Of a stretch of DNA of 12,386 bases, positions 1 through 6,833 are shown one piece after another. This DNA comes from JBCCZC01 sp039188505 (GTDB lineage Bacteria; Pseudomonadota; Gammaproteobacteria; Xanthomonadales; SZUA-38): the NCBI GenBank assembly GCA_039188505.1, contig JBCCZC010000147.1, forward strand, positions 1-12,386, given 5' to 3'. Made by a program: the position numbers and the translations under genes. The notes below the pieces were generated by a model. The model was given only the letters and a program-made list of their open reading frames with translations, did no database searches and was not told where the DNA came from. The stretch's first letter is position 1. Every line of letters begins with the position of its first letter.

Positions 1-400
1 AGCGGTTGAATAGGGCCGCGGCCACGCCGCCTACGAGAATGCCACCAAAGACGCCCGTGTCGAGGGATTGAATCCCCATGATCGCCTTGGTCTCGACGCC
101 CATCGCGCCGCCGATTGTTCCCAGTGCGCCCAGGAACACGGCATAGCCGACGGTGGCGGCGAGCGCGGCGACACCATCGTTGTTCGTCAAGCCGAGGGCG
201 ACGCCGATGGCGAAGAGGATGGGCAGGTTGCCGAAGATCGCGCCGCCCGCCTGCTCCATGACGCTATTCACGATTGCTGGAATGAACGTGAACTCCGACG
301 CCCCCACGCCGAGCAGAATGCCCGCCGCTGGCAGCACTGCCACCGGCAGCATGAGGGCCTTGCCGATCTTCTGGAGGAATCCGAAGGCTCGCTGGAACAT
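1..400 (-). CDS. ptsG: PTS glucose-type permease EIIC, N-terminal part (3' end outside window)
   Basis: This is the membrane permease of a sugar phosphotransferase system: it carries glucose (or a close relative such as N-acetylglucosamine) across the inner membrane while it is phosphorylated. The visible 133 residues read from the ATG at 400 and run off the window with no stop. They begin MFQRAFGFLQKIGKALMLPV and contain FAIGVALGLTNNDGVAALAA (about residues 62-81) and DTGVFGGI near 114, which match E. coli PtsG from memory better than NagE. Hydrophobic stretches at about 16-34, 52-73, 79-98 and 113-131 fit the first helices of EIIC. A GAGGA ribosome site (RC of 411-415) lies 10 nt before the start. 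The gene follows the IIA-HPr-EI fusion by 3 bp, so the two are co-transcribed. The EIIB domain with its phosphocysteine is expected downstream but not visible. GlcNAc specificity remains possible. Confidence 0.9.
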   Translation of the reverse strand, partial: MFQRAFGFLQKIGKALMLPVAVLPAAGILLGVGASEFTFIPAIVNSVMEQAGGAIFGNLPILFAIGVALGLTNNDGVAALAATVGYAVFLGALGTIGGAMGVETKAIMGIQSLDTGVFGGILVGGVAAALFNR

Positions 401-403
401 GAC

Positions 404-2938
404 TCAGGCTTCCTCTTCCGCAGGCACGAGGGCCCGGACCGCCGCGGCGGAATCCGCGGCCAGCGCCTTGCGCGCAACCGCCTTGCAGTCCGCCAGCGAC
501 CAGGCGCGGACCTGCGCCTTGACGGCCGGTATGGCGTTCACCGTCGCCGACAGCTCGGTCACCCCGAGCCCCAGCAGGATCGGCACGGCCTGGGGGTCGC
601 TCGCGACACCGCCGCAGATGCCCGTCCAGGTGTCGTGCTTGAGACCACCCTGGACAGCGAGATTGATGAACCGAAGCACGGCCGGGTGAAGCGGATCGCA
701 CGCGGCGGCGAGCCGCGGGTGGCCGCGATCCATCGCCAGCGCGTACTGGGTCAGATCATTGGTGCCGACGGAGAAGAAGTCGACCTCGCGTGCGAACTGG
801 TCGGCCAGGATCGCCGTCGACGGCACTTCGATCATGATGCCGACCTCGACCGCCGGGGCATCCAGCGCTTCACGCTCCTCCTCGAGGATGGCCTTCGCTT
901 CCCGGATCTCCTGCAGCGTGGCAATCATCGGGAACATGATCCGGAGGCAACCCCGCGGCGCGGCGCGGAGTATGGCCCGGAGCTGGGCTCGCAGGATTGC
1001 TGGCCGCGTCAGCCCGATCCGGATGCCGCGCTCGCCGAGGAACGGATTCTCCTCCGGTGCGACGGGCAGGTAGGCCAGCGGCTTGTCGCCGCCGACGTCC
1101 AGGGTCCGCACGATGACCGGCCGATCCGCAGTCATGACCTCGGCGATCTCACCATAGATGCCGGCCTGCTCGTCCTCGTCCGGAGCGCTGGCCCGATCGA
1201 GGAACAGGAATTCGGTCCGCAGCAGACCCACGCCCTCGGCGCCGTGCTCGACGGCCGCCCTCGCGTCATCCGCGCTGCCGATGTTGGCGGCCACCTCGAT
1301 CCGGGTGCCGTCCGTCGTCACCGCCGGCTCGTGCGCCGCGGCAAGGTCGGCCTGGCGGCGCTCTTCGAGCCGCGCCTGTCGCTCGCGCACCGTGTCGATC
1401 TCGGCCTCGGGCGGATCGATGCGCATCCGGCCTGCGGCCGCATCCAGGATCACGGGCGTGCCGTCGGCCAGGTCGAGTGCGCGGGCCTCGACGCCGGCAA
1501 GGGCCGGCAGGTTGAGCGATCGCGCCAGGATCGCAACGTGCGACGTCGCGCCGCCGGCAACGGTGCAGAAGCCCCGTACGCGTGCCGGATCGAGGCCCGC
1601 CGTATCAGACGGCGTCAGGTCCTGCGCAACGAGGACCGCCCCGTCGGGATAGTCGATGGCCTCCGGTGAGAGGCCGAGGAGCTCACGGAGCACGCGGCGG
1701 CCGACGTCACGCAGGTCTCCCGCGCGCTCGGCCAGCAGCGGATTCCCCAGCGCCTCGAGCCGCTCGGCGCAGGTACTGAAGGCCTGCTGCCAGCCGCGAG
1801 CCGCGGGCTGCCCCGCGTCGATCGCGCTCTGGGCGATCTCGAACAGCTCCGGATCCTCCAGCAGCTCGCGGTGCGCGGCAAAGATCGCGGCCTTCTTCTC
1901 GTCGGCGCGGCGAGCGAGCTCGGCCTCCAGCTCCTGAAGCTGCGCCGTCGCCTTCTCGACCGCTTGACCCAGGGCGCCACGCTCGTCGGCGGGGCTACCA
2001 GCGGCAACCTCCGGCAGGTCGAGGGCTTCATGGCGGAGCTGGAATACGGTGCCGATGGCGAGCCCGGGGGATGCGGTGATGCCCGCGATGGCGCCCGGGT
2101 CTTCGGAAGCGATCACTGCCGGTTCCTCGGGCGCCTCGATGACGGCCTCACCGGCGGGCACCGGCGCCACGTCGTCGCCGAGCCCCGCACGTAATTCCGC
2201 GGTCAGGCGTTCGATCGCGCCGGCGGCATCGTCGCCCCGGGCGAGCACGCGAACCTCATCGTGCTGAACCACGTTGAGCCCCATGATGGCCACGACGCTC
2301 CGGGCATTGGCCTCGGTGTCGCCCTTGCGCAGCCGGAGCTCCGCCGAGAACTGCTTGGCAAGGTTCGCCAGTACGGCCGCCGGCCGCGCGTGGAGGCCCG
2401 TCTCGTTCGGAACGACGATCGCCTCGGACTGCTCGAACTCGCCCTCGCCGCTTCCGGTTTCCTCCGCCACGTCGGCGAGCTCGAGCACGAGGCAGTCGTC
2501 GGTTCCTGCTGTCACCGATCCGGTCGCCGGCGCCTGGCTCGCCACCCGCTCGCCGTTGGTGACGATGACCTGGGTGAGGAGGCTCTTCGCGTGGGTCGCG
2601 ACGTAATCGGCATCGAAGGCGATGAGCTCGTCGCCCGCGCTCACGGAGGCACCTTCTTCGACGAGGGGTGAGAAGCCGTCACCCTTCAGGTCAACGGTGT
2701 CGAGGCCGATGTGGACCATGACCTCGAGGCCTTCGGGGGTTTCGATGGTCAGCGCATGATGCGCGCGGTGGAGCTGGACGATGCGACCGTCGCAAGGGGC
2801 GAGCAGCGTCGTGGAAATCGGATCGATCGAGACCCCGTCACCGACGAGCTTCTTCGAGAAGACCGGATCCGGCACGCGCTCGATCGGGACGAGGATTCCC
2901 GTCAGCGGCGCCCGCAGGCGAACAGCATTCGCAGCCAT
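404..2938 (-). CDS. ptsP: Multidomain PTS phosphotransferase: EIIA(Glc)-HPr-Enzyme I fusion
   Basis: This 844-aa cytoplasmic protein joins three PTS relay proteins. Residues about 1-150 are a Crr-type EIIA: H61 and H76 (in EVMVHIGLDTVDLKGDGF) are 15 apart like the E. coli pair H75/H90. Residues about 170-250 are HPr, with phospho-histidine H183 in NETGLHARPAA and S214 at the Ser46 position. Residues 284-844 are Enzyme I (PEP-protein phosphotransferase): phospho-histidine H467 in GGATSHVAILAR, PEP-site residues R574 (GLLRTEFLF), R611 (RTLDVGGDKP), E704 (IMIEVPS) and N727/D728 (SVGTNDLTQY), and the C-terminal cysteine C775 in GICGG. All key residues are present. Acidic linkers at about 152-170 and 251-282 separate the domains. 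The start has an AGGGAG ribosome site just upstream. Databases often label such fusions ptsP; Pseudomonas NagF has the same layout. It should phosphorylate the neighbouring EIIC(B); the sugar is inferred. Confidence 0.95.
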   Translation of the reverse strand: MAANAVRLRAPLTGILVPIERVPDPVFSKKLVGDGVSIDPISTTLLAPCDGRIVQLHRAHHALTIETPEGLEVMVHIGLDTVDLKGDGFSPLVEEGASVSAGDELIAFDADYVATHAKSLLTQVIVTNGERVASQAPATGSVTAGTDDCLVLELADVAEETGSGEGEFEQSEAIVVPNETGLHARPAAVLANLAKQFSAELRLRKGDTEANARSVVAIMGLNVVQHDEVRVLARGDDAAGAIERLTAELRAGLGDDVAPVPAGEAVIEAPEEPAVIASEDPGAIAGITASPGLAIGTVFQLRHEALDLPEVAAGSPADERGALGQAVEKATAQLQELEAELARRADEKKAAIFAAHRELLEDPELFEIAQSAIDAGQPAARGWQQAFSTCAERLEALGNPLLAERAGDLRDVGRRVLRELLGLSPEAIDYPDGAVLVAQDLTPSDTAGLDPARVRGFCTVAGGATSHVAILARSLNLPALAGVEARALDLADGTPVILDAAAGRMRIDPPEAEIDTVRERQARLEERRQADLAAAHEPAVTTDGTRIEVAANIGSADDARAAVEHGAEGVGLLRTEFLFLDRASAPDEDEQAGIYGEIAEVMTADRPVIVRTLDVGGDKPLAYLPVAPEENPFLGERGIRIGLTRPAILRAQLRAILRAAPRGCLRIMFPMIATLQEIREAKAILEEEREALDAPAVEVGIMIEVPSTAILADQFAREVDFFSVGTNDLTQYALAMDRGHPRLAAACDPLHPAVLRFINLAVQGGLKHDTWTGICGGVASDPQAVPILLGLGVTELSATVNAIPAVKAQVRAWSLADCKAVARKALAADSAAAVRALVPAEEEA

Positions 2939-3034
2939 GTCGTGCTCCCTTCCGGCGGATCGCCAGCGTCCCCTCTGACGCCGGGCCTTCTGCGTGCGCC
3001 AGCGTCGTCCGCGACCCCTCGCCGCGACCGGGTC

Positions 3035-3040
3035 ATCTTA
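3035..3040 (-). promoter_or_regulatory. Possible -10 box for the PTS operon
   Basis: On the minus strand the sequence TAAGAT matches the sigma-70 -10 consensus at 4 of 6 bases in an otherwise very GC-rich region. It would give a leader of roughly 90 nt. No good -35 box is present 16-18 bp upstream, so this is only the best available candidate. Confidence 0.2.
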
Positions 3041-3228
3041 CTCGATGAGCGCCCGGCCGCGACCTGAATACGAATGCTGGCGCAAGCCGCTTCCGGGGCG
3101 CACGCGCTCGTTCCGCGCACCAGCCCGGGCCAGCCCGGCTTCGTCCGGCGGAACCCCGCAGCCACGCGAGGCTCGCCGGTGGCGGGTCCCGCGGCGTGCC
3201 GGCAGAGCCGCCGTGCATCTGAATCCGA

Positions 3229-3257
3229 CAGACTGCCGGCGCATTCCGATCTATCAT
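3229..3257 (+). promoter_or_regulatory. Candidate sigma-70 promoter for pgi-tal-kinase
   Basis: TATCAT at 3252-3257 matches the -10 consensus at 5 of 6 bases. The hexamer 17 bp upstream (CAGACT at 3229-3234) is a poor -35, so an activator or an alternative -35 may be used. Transcription would start near 3264, giving a short leader of about 26 nt before the pgi start codon. Confidence 0.4.
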
Positions 3258-3275
3258 CGCCGGCGAGGCACGCCC

Positions 3276-3280
3276 AGGAG
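3276..3280 (+). promoter_or_regulatory. Ribosome binding site that sets the pgi start
   Basis: AGGAG lies 9 nt before the ATG at 3290. The reading frame stays open a further 72 codons upstream to 3074, but that stretch has no such site and no Pgi-like sequence, so translation is placed at 3290. Confidence 0.8.
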
Positions 3281-3289
3281 CATTTGACG

Positions 3290-4942
3290 ATGGAAGCACC
3301 AACCGGACTGCCGGCCTGGCAGAAACTGACCGAGCTCCACACCGAGCGCGGCGACAGGGCCATGCGGGCGCAGTTCGAGGCCGAGCCGGACCGATTCGAG
3401 CGCTACTCGCTCCGCCTTGGGGAGATCCTGTTCGACTACTCGAAGAATCGCATCGACGACGATGTGCTCGCGGCGCTGCTCGAGCTGGCGGCCGAGGCCC
3501 GCGTGCCCGAACTCCGCGACGCGATGTTCGATGGCGAGAAGATCAACGTCACCGAGAACCGAGCGGTGCTCCACGTCGCACTGCGAAACCGGGCCAACCG
3601 GCCGATCGAGGTGGACGGCGAGGACGTGATGCCCGCCGTGAACGGGGTGCTGGCGCAGATGCGGGATTTCGTCGGGCGGGTCCGCGACGGGACCTGGACC
3701 GGCTTCACCGGCAAGCGCATCACCGACGTGGTGAATATCGGCATCGGCGGATCGGATCTGGGACCGAAGATGGTCTGTGCCGCGCTCGCGCCCTATGCGT
3801 CAGTGGAACTCAGCACCCATTTCGTCTCGAACGTCGACGGCAGCGACATCGCGGAGACGCTTGCACGCGTCGATCCGGAGACGACGCTGTTCCTGGTGGC
3901 CTCGAAGACCTTCACCACCATCGAGACCATGACCAACGCGGGCACCGCCCGCGCCTGGTTCCTCGAGACAGCCGGGGACGAGGCACACATCGCCCGCCAC
4001 TTCGCGGCGCTTTCGACCAATGGCGAGGCCGTCTCGGCCTTCGGCATCGACACCGCCAACATGTTCGGCTTCTGGGACTGGGTCGGAGGTCGCTACTCGC
4101 TATGGTCGGCCATTGGACTGTCGATCGCGCTGGCGATCGGCATGGACGAGTTCGAGGCGCTGCTGACCGGCGCCTTCGAGGCCGACGAGCATTTCCGCAC
4201 GGCGCCGCTCGAAGCAAACGTTCCGGTCCTCATGGCCATGCTCGGGATCTGGTACAACAACTTCTTTGCGGCCGAGAGCCACGCCATCCTGCCCTACGAT
4301 CACTACCTGAGCGCTTTTGCGGACTACTTCCAGCAGGGCGACATGGAGAGCAACGGCAAGCGCGTTACCCGCGAGGGGGCGGCCGTCACCGCGAACACCG
4401 GCCCGGTGATCTGGGGCCAACCGGGCACGAACGGCCAGCACGCCTTCTACCAGCTGATCCACCAGGGTACGAAGCTGATCCCCTGCGACTTCCTCGCCGC
4501 CGCGACCAGCCACAATCCCCTGGGCGATCACCATGAGATCCTGCTCTCGAACTTTTTCGCCCAGACCGAGGCGCTCATGCGGGGACGCACGGTAGCGGAG
4601 GCGCGCACGGAGCTGGCAGCGGCGGGCCTCGGTGGCGACGCCCTCGAGAGGCTCGCTGCGGCCAAGACGTTCCCCGGCAACCGACCGACCAATTCGTTTC
4701 TCTACCCGCAACTGACGCCCCGGGTCCTCGGAACGCTGATCGCGCTGTACGAGCACAAGATCTTCGTGCAGGGTGTGGTCTGGAACGTGAATTCGTTCGA
4801 TCAGATGGGTGTCGAGCTGGGCAAGGTGCTGGCCAGCTCCATCCTCCCGGAGCTCGGCGACGACGCGCCGGTCAGCGGCCACGATGCGTCGACCAACGGG
4901 CTCATCAACCAGTTCAAGAAAATGCGGAGTCAAACCTCATGA
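3290..4942 (+). CDS. pgi: Glucose-6-phosphate isomerase
   Basis: The 550-aa product interconverts glucose-6-phosphate and fructose-6-phosphate in the cytoplasm, the second step of glycolysis and also needed for gluconeogenesis. Length matches the E. coli enzyme (549 aa). Visible signatures are GIGGSDLGP (151-159) for phosphate binding, DWVGGRYSLWSAIG (263-276), the family signature, E353 in DMESNGK (the proton-transfer glutamate), GQPGTNGQHAFYQLIHQG (376-393) with ring-opening H384, and K512 in NSFDQMGVELGK. All catalytic residues are present. The start was chosen by the AGGAG at 3276-3280 and by where Pgi similarity begins. The stop overlaps the tal start (ATGA at 4939-4942), indicating translational coupling. 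Divergence from a glucose PTS fits its role of receiving the imported glucose-6-phosphate. Confidence 0.97.
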   Translation: MEAPTGLPAWQKLTELHTERGDRAMRAQFEAEPDRFERYSLRLGEILFDYSKNRIDDDVLAALLELAAEARVPELRDAMFDGEKINVTENRAVLHVALRNRANRPIEVDGEDVMPAVNGVLAQMRDFVGRVRDGTWTGFTGKRITDVVNIGIGGSDLGPKMVCAALAPYASVELSTHFVSNVDGSDIAETLARVDPETTLFLVASKTFTTIETMTNAGTARAWFLETAGDEAHIARHFAALSTNGEAVSAFGIDTANMFGFWDWVGGRYSLWSAIGLSIALAIGMDEFEALLTGAFEADEHFRTAPLEANVPVLMAMLGIWYNNFFAAESHAILPYDHYLSAFADYFQQGDMESNGKRVTREGAAVTANTGPVIWGQPGTNGQHAFYQLIHQGTKLIPCDFLAAATSHNPLGDHHEILLSNFFAQTEALMRGRTVAEARTELAAAGLGGDALERLAAAKTFPGNRPTNSFLYPQLTPRVLGTLIALYEHKIFVQGVVWNVNSFDQMGVELGKVLASSILPELGDDAPVSGHDASTNGLINQFKKMRSQTS

Positions 4943-5886
4943 GCGTGCTCGAACAGCTGCGGGACATGACCGTCGTCGTTGCCGATACCGGCGACATCGA
5001 AGCCATGCGCCAGTATCGCCCCCGTGACGCCACCACGAATCCGTCGCTGATTCTGAAGGCGGCGCAGATGGACGCCTACCGGTCGCTGGTCGACGAAGCA
5101 ATCGGCGCCACCGATGACGTGGACGAGCGCCTCGATCGCCTCGCCGTGCTCTTCGGCTGCGAGATCCTGAAGATCGTCCCCGGCCGCGTCTCCACCGAGG
5201 TCGACGCAGGCCTCTCCTTCGATACGGACGCCACCGTCGAGCGCGCCCGCCGGCTCATCGCCCTCTACGAGAGCGCCGGGGTCGACCGGGGCCGGGTGCT
5301 GATCAAGATCGCCTCGACCTGGGAGGGCATCAAAGCGGCGGAGCAGCTCGAGCGCGAGGGCATCCACTGCAACCTGACCCTGCTGTTCAGCTTCGTCCAG
5401 GCGGTCGCCTGCGCCGAGGCCCGCATCACCCTGATCTCGCCGTTCGTGGGTCGCATCTACGACTGGCACCGGAAGGACCGGGGCGTCGACCACATCCCAG
5501 CGACCGAAGACCCGGGCGTCGCGTCGGTCACGCGGATCTACAACTACTTCAAGCGCCACGAGTACAAGACCGAGGTGATGGGAGCGAGCTTCCGTAACAC
5601 CGGCGAGATCATGGAGCTGGCGGGCTGCGACCTGCTGACCATCTCGCCGCAGCTGCTCGCCGAGCTCGAGGCCCTCGATCAACCGCTCGAGCTGCGCCTC
5701 GACGCCGACGCGGCGCGCGAGATGGACATCGAGCCGCTCCACGCCGACGAGAAGACCTTCCGCTGGCTGATGAACGAGGACGCGATGGCGACCGAGAAGC
5801 TGGCGCAGGGCATCCGGGCCTTCGCCGCAGATCTCGAAAAGCTGATCGACTTCACCTCGGCGCTGGCCGAGGGCAAGGCAGCCTGA
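4939..5886 (+). CDS. tal: Transaldolase (TalB type)
   Basis: The 315-aa product moves a dihydroxyacetone unit from sedoheptulose-7-phosphate to glyceraldehyde-3-phosphate in the non-oxidative pentose phosphate pathway. It matches the long TalA/TalB class (E. coli TalB 317 aa). Near the N-terminus is VVADTGD with D16, then RDATTNPSLIL with N34, and E87 in STEVDAG. The Schiff-base lysine is K123 in LIKIASTWEG, followed by NLTLLFSFVQAVACAEA (145-161) and ISPFVGRIYDW (166-176). These are the usual catalytic residues. Its ATG overlaps the pgi stop by 4 bases and has GGAG at 4926-4929, 9 nt upstream, inside pgi. The kinase gene starts 4 bases after its stop. The operon joins glycolysis at fructose-6-phosphate to the pentose phosphate pathway. 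Confidence 0.97.
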   Translation: MSVLEQLRDMTVVVADTGDIEAMRQYRPRDATTNPSLILKAAQMDAYRSLVDEAIGATDDVDERLDRLAVLFGCEILKIVPGRVSTEVDAGLSFDTDATVERARRLIALYESAGVDRGRVLIKIASTWEGIKAAEQLEREGIHCNLTLLFSFVQAVACAEARITLISPFVGRIYDWHRKDRGVDHIPATEDPGVASVTRIYNYFKRHEYKTEVMGASFRNTGEIMELAGCDLLTISPQLLAELEALDQPLELRLDADAAREMDIEPLHADEKTFRWLMNEDAMATEKLAQGIRAFAADLEKLIDFTSALAEGKAA

Positions 5887-5890
5887 TCCC

Positions 5891-6814
5891 GTGGACCTCG
5901 TCGCCCGCCTCCGCAAGGCGGCGGCCGGCCCGCGCGTCGCCGCCGCCATCGAAGCCGAGGGGCTACCCGCGGCCTACCGGGAACAGCTCGACCACGTCGC
6001 CGTGCCGCTCGCCGCGCAGCTGGCTCGCCTGACCGAGAGCACCGCCGCACCGCCGATCGTCGGCATCAATGGCAGCCAGGGCAGCGGCAAGACCACGGTG
6101 GCCGTCTTTCTCGCACTGCTGCTCGAGGAGGCGGCGGGTCTCCATGCCGTCGAGCTCTCGATCGACGACTTCTACCTCACCCGCAACGAGCGGGCGCGCC
6201 TGGCCGACGATGTCCATCCCCTGCTGGCGACCCGCGGCGTTCCCGGGACCCACGACCTGATCCTCGGCCGCCAGATCTTCGACGCGCTCGTCGACCGTCG
6301 CAGTGACGTCGCCCTGCCTCGCTTCGAGAAGGCCGAGGACGACCGTGCATCGGAAAGCACATGGCGGGTGACCGATCGCCCGGCGGACCTGGTTCTGTTC
6401 GAGGGCTGGTGCGTGGCGTGTCCGCCGCAGCAGGCCGATGCGCTCGAAGCGCCGGTGAACGCCCTCGAGCGCGACGAGGATGCCGACGGTGTGTGGCGCG
6501 GCTTCGTCAACGACCAGCTCGCCGGGCCCTACCGCGAATGGTTCGGTCGCATCGACGCCCTCGTTATGCTGCGCGTACCGTCCTTCGATCAGGTCAAGGG
6601 CTGGCGGCTCGAGCAGGAACGCAAGTTGATCGCGCGGCGGCAGGCCGCGGGCCTTGATATCAGCCAGACCATGGACGAGGCCGGCGTCGAGCGGTTCATC
6701 GCCCATTACGAGCGGCTGACGCGACACATGCTCGACACGCTTCCGGCCGAAGCGGATGGCGTGATTACCGTCGACCAGCGGCACCACATGACCGCCATCG
6801 ACGGCCTGCTGTAA
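5891..6814 (+). CDS. P-loop kinase, probable D-glycerate 3-kinase (GLYK/Tda10 family)
   Basis: This 307-aa cytoplasmic kinase has a Walker A loop GSQGSGKTT (61-69), SIDDFYLT (90-97), RGVPGTHD (115-122) and a Walker-B-like LVLFEGWCVA (167-176), the pattern of the uridine-kinase-like family that includes plant and cyanobacterial D-glycerate 3-kinase and yeast Tda10. The family's best known reaction is ATP plus D-glycerate to 3-phosphoglycerate. It is unrelated to the bacterial GarK/GlxK glycerate kinases. The start is GTG 4 bases after the tal stop; AAGG about 12 nt before it is a weak ribosome site, so expression probably depends on coupling. Position in a pgi-tal operon supports a carbohydrate substrate. 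A different small acid or sugar, or a nucleoside, cannot be excluded. It converges with the M48 gene, with 19 bp between stops and no clear terminator hairpin. Confidence 0.78.
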   Translation: MDLVARLRKAAAGPRVAAAIEAEGLPAAYREQLDHVAVPLAAQLARLTESTAAPPIVGINGSQGSGKTTVAVFLALLLEEAAGLHAVELSIDDFYLTRNERARLADDVHPLLATRGVPGTHDLILGRQIFDALVDRRSDVALPRFEKAEDDRASESTWRVTDRPADLVLFEGWCVACPPQQADALEAPVNALERDEDADGVWRGFVNDQLAGPYREWFGRIDALVMLRVPSFDQVKGWRLEQERKLIARRQAAGLDISQTMDEAGVERFIAHYERLTRHMLDTLPAEADGVITVDQRHHMTAIDGLL

Positions 6815-6833
6815 TCGGGCTCGAGGTTGCGGG

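Larger units (their letters stand above)
2939..3289. other. Divergent intergenic region between the PTS operon and pgi
   Basis: This 351-bp spacer separates two divergent operons. I see no credible gene: the short reading frames here (for example the 72-codon upstream extension of pgi and minus-strand frames of 68-89 codons) are rich in Arg, Pro and Ala and look like no protein family. It must hold both promoters and any shared operator. There are GC-rich short repeats, such as CCAGCCCGG at 3120-3128 and 3130-3138, but no clear operator palindrome. Candidate promoters are listed separately. Confidence 0.6.

Noticed and set aside
68..1669. 533-codon open frame on the plus strand opposite the PTS fusion gene
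   Set aside because: It lies wholly antisense to a gene with all PTS active-site residues, its composition (Arg, His, Gly, Asp rich) is typical of a high-GC shadow frame, and it matches no family.
3120..3138. Direct repeat CCAGCCCGG with 10-bp period
   Set aside because: Only two copies of a GC-rich 9-mer in a GC-rich spacer; no array, so not a CRISPR or a convincing operator.
3064..3228. Near-repeat CTGAATACGA (3064-3073) and CTGAATCCGA (3219-3228), thought of as half-sites for a Cra/FruR-like regulator
   Set aside because: Neither copy has the second half of a Cra palindrome, and a 9-of-10 match between two places in 350 bp is expected by chance about once.
3074..3289. 72-codon N-terminal extension of Pgi
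   Set aside because: No Pgi similarity, low-complexity Ala/Arg/Pro content, and a good ribosome site plus family length (550 aa) point to the ATG at 3290.
4930..5949. 339-codon minus-strand frame across tal
   Set aside because: Antisense to a complete transaldolase with its catalytic lysine; no recognisable domain of its own. The same applies to the minus-strand frames at 4100-4933 and 5963-6787 and the plus-strand frame at 11370-12296.
6815..6833. Terminator between the kinase and M48 genes
   Set aside because: The 19-bp convergent gap and its flanks have no inverted repeat of useful length and no T-run.
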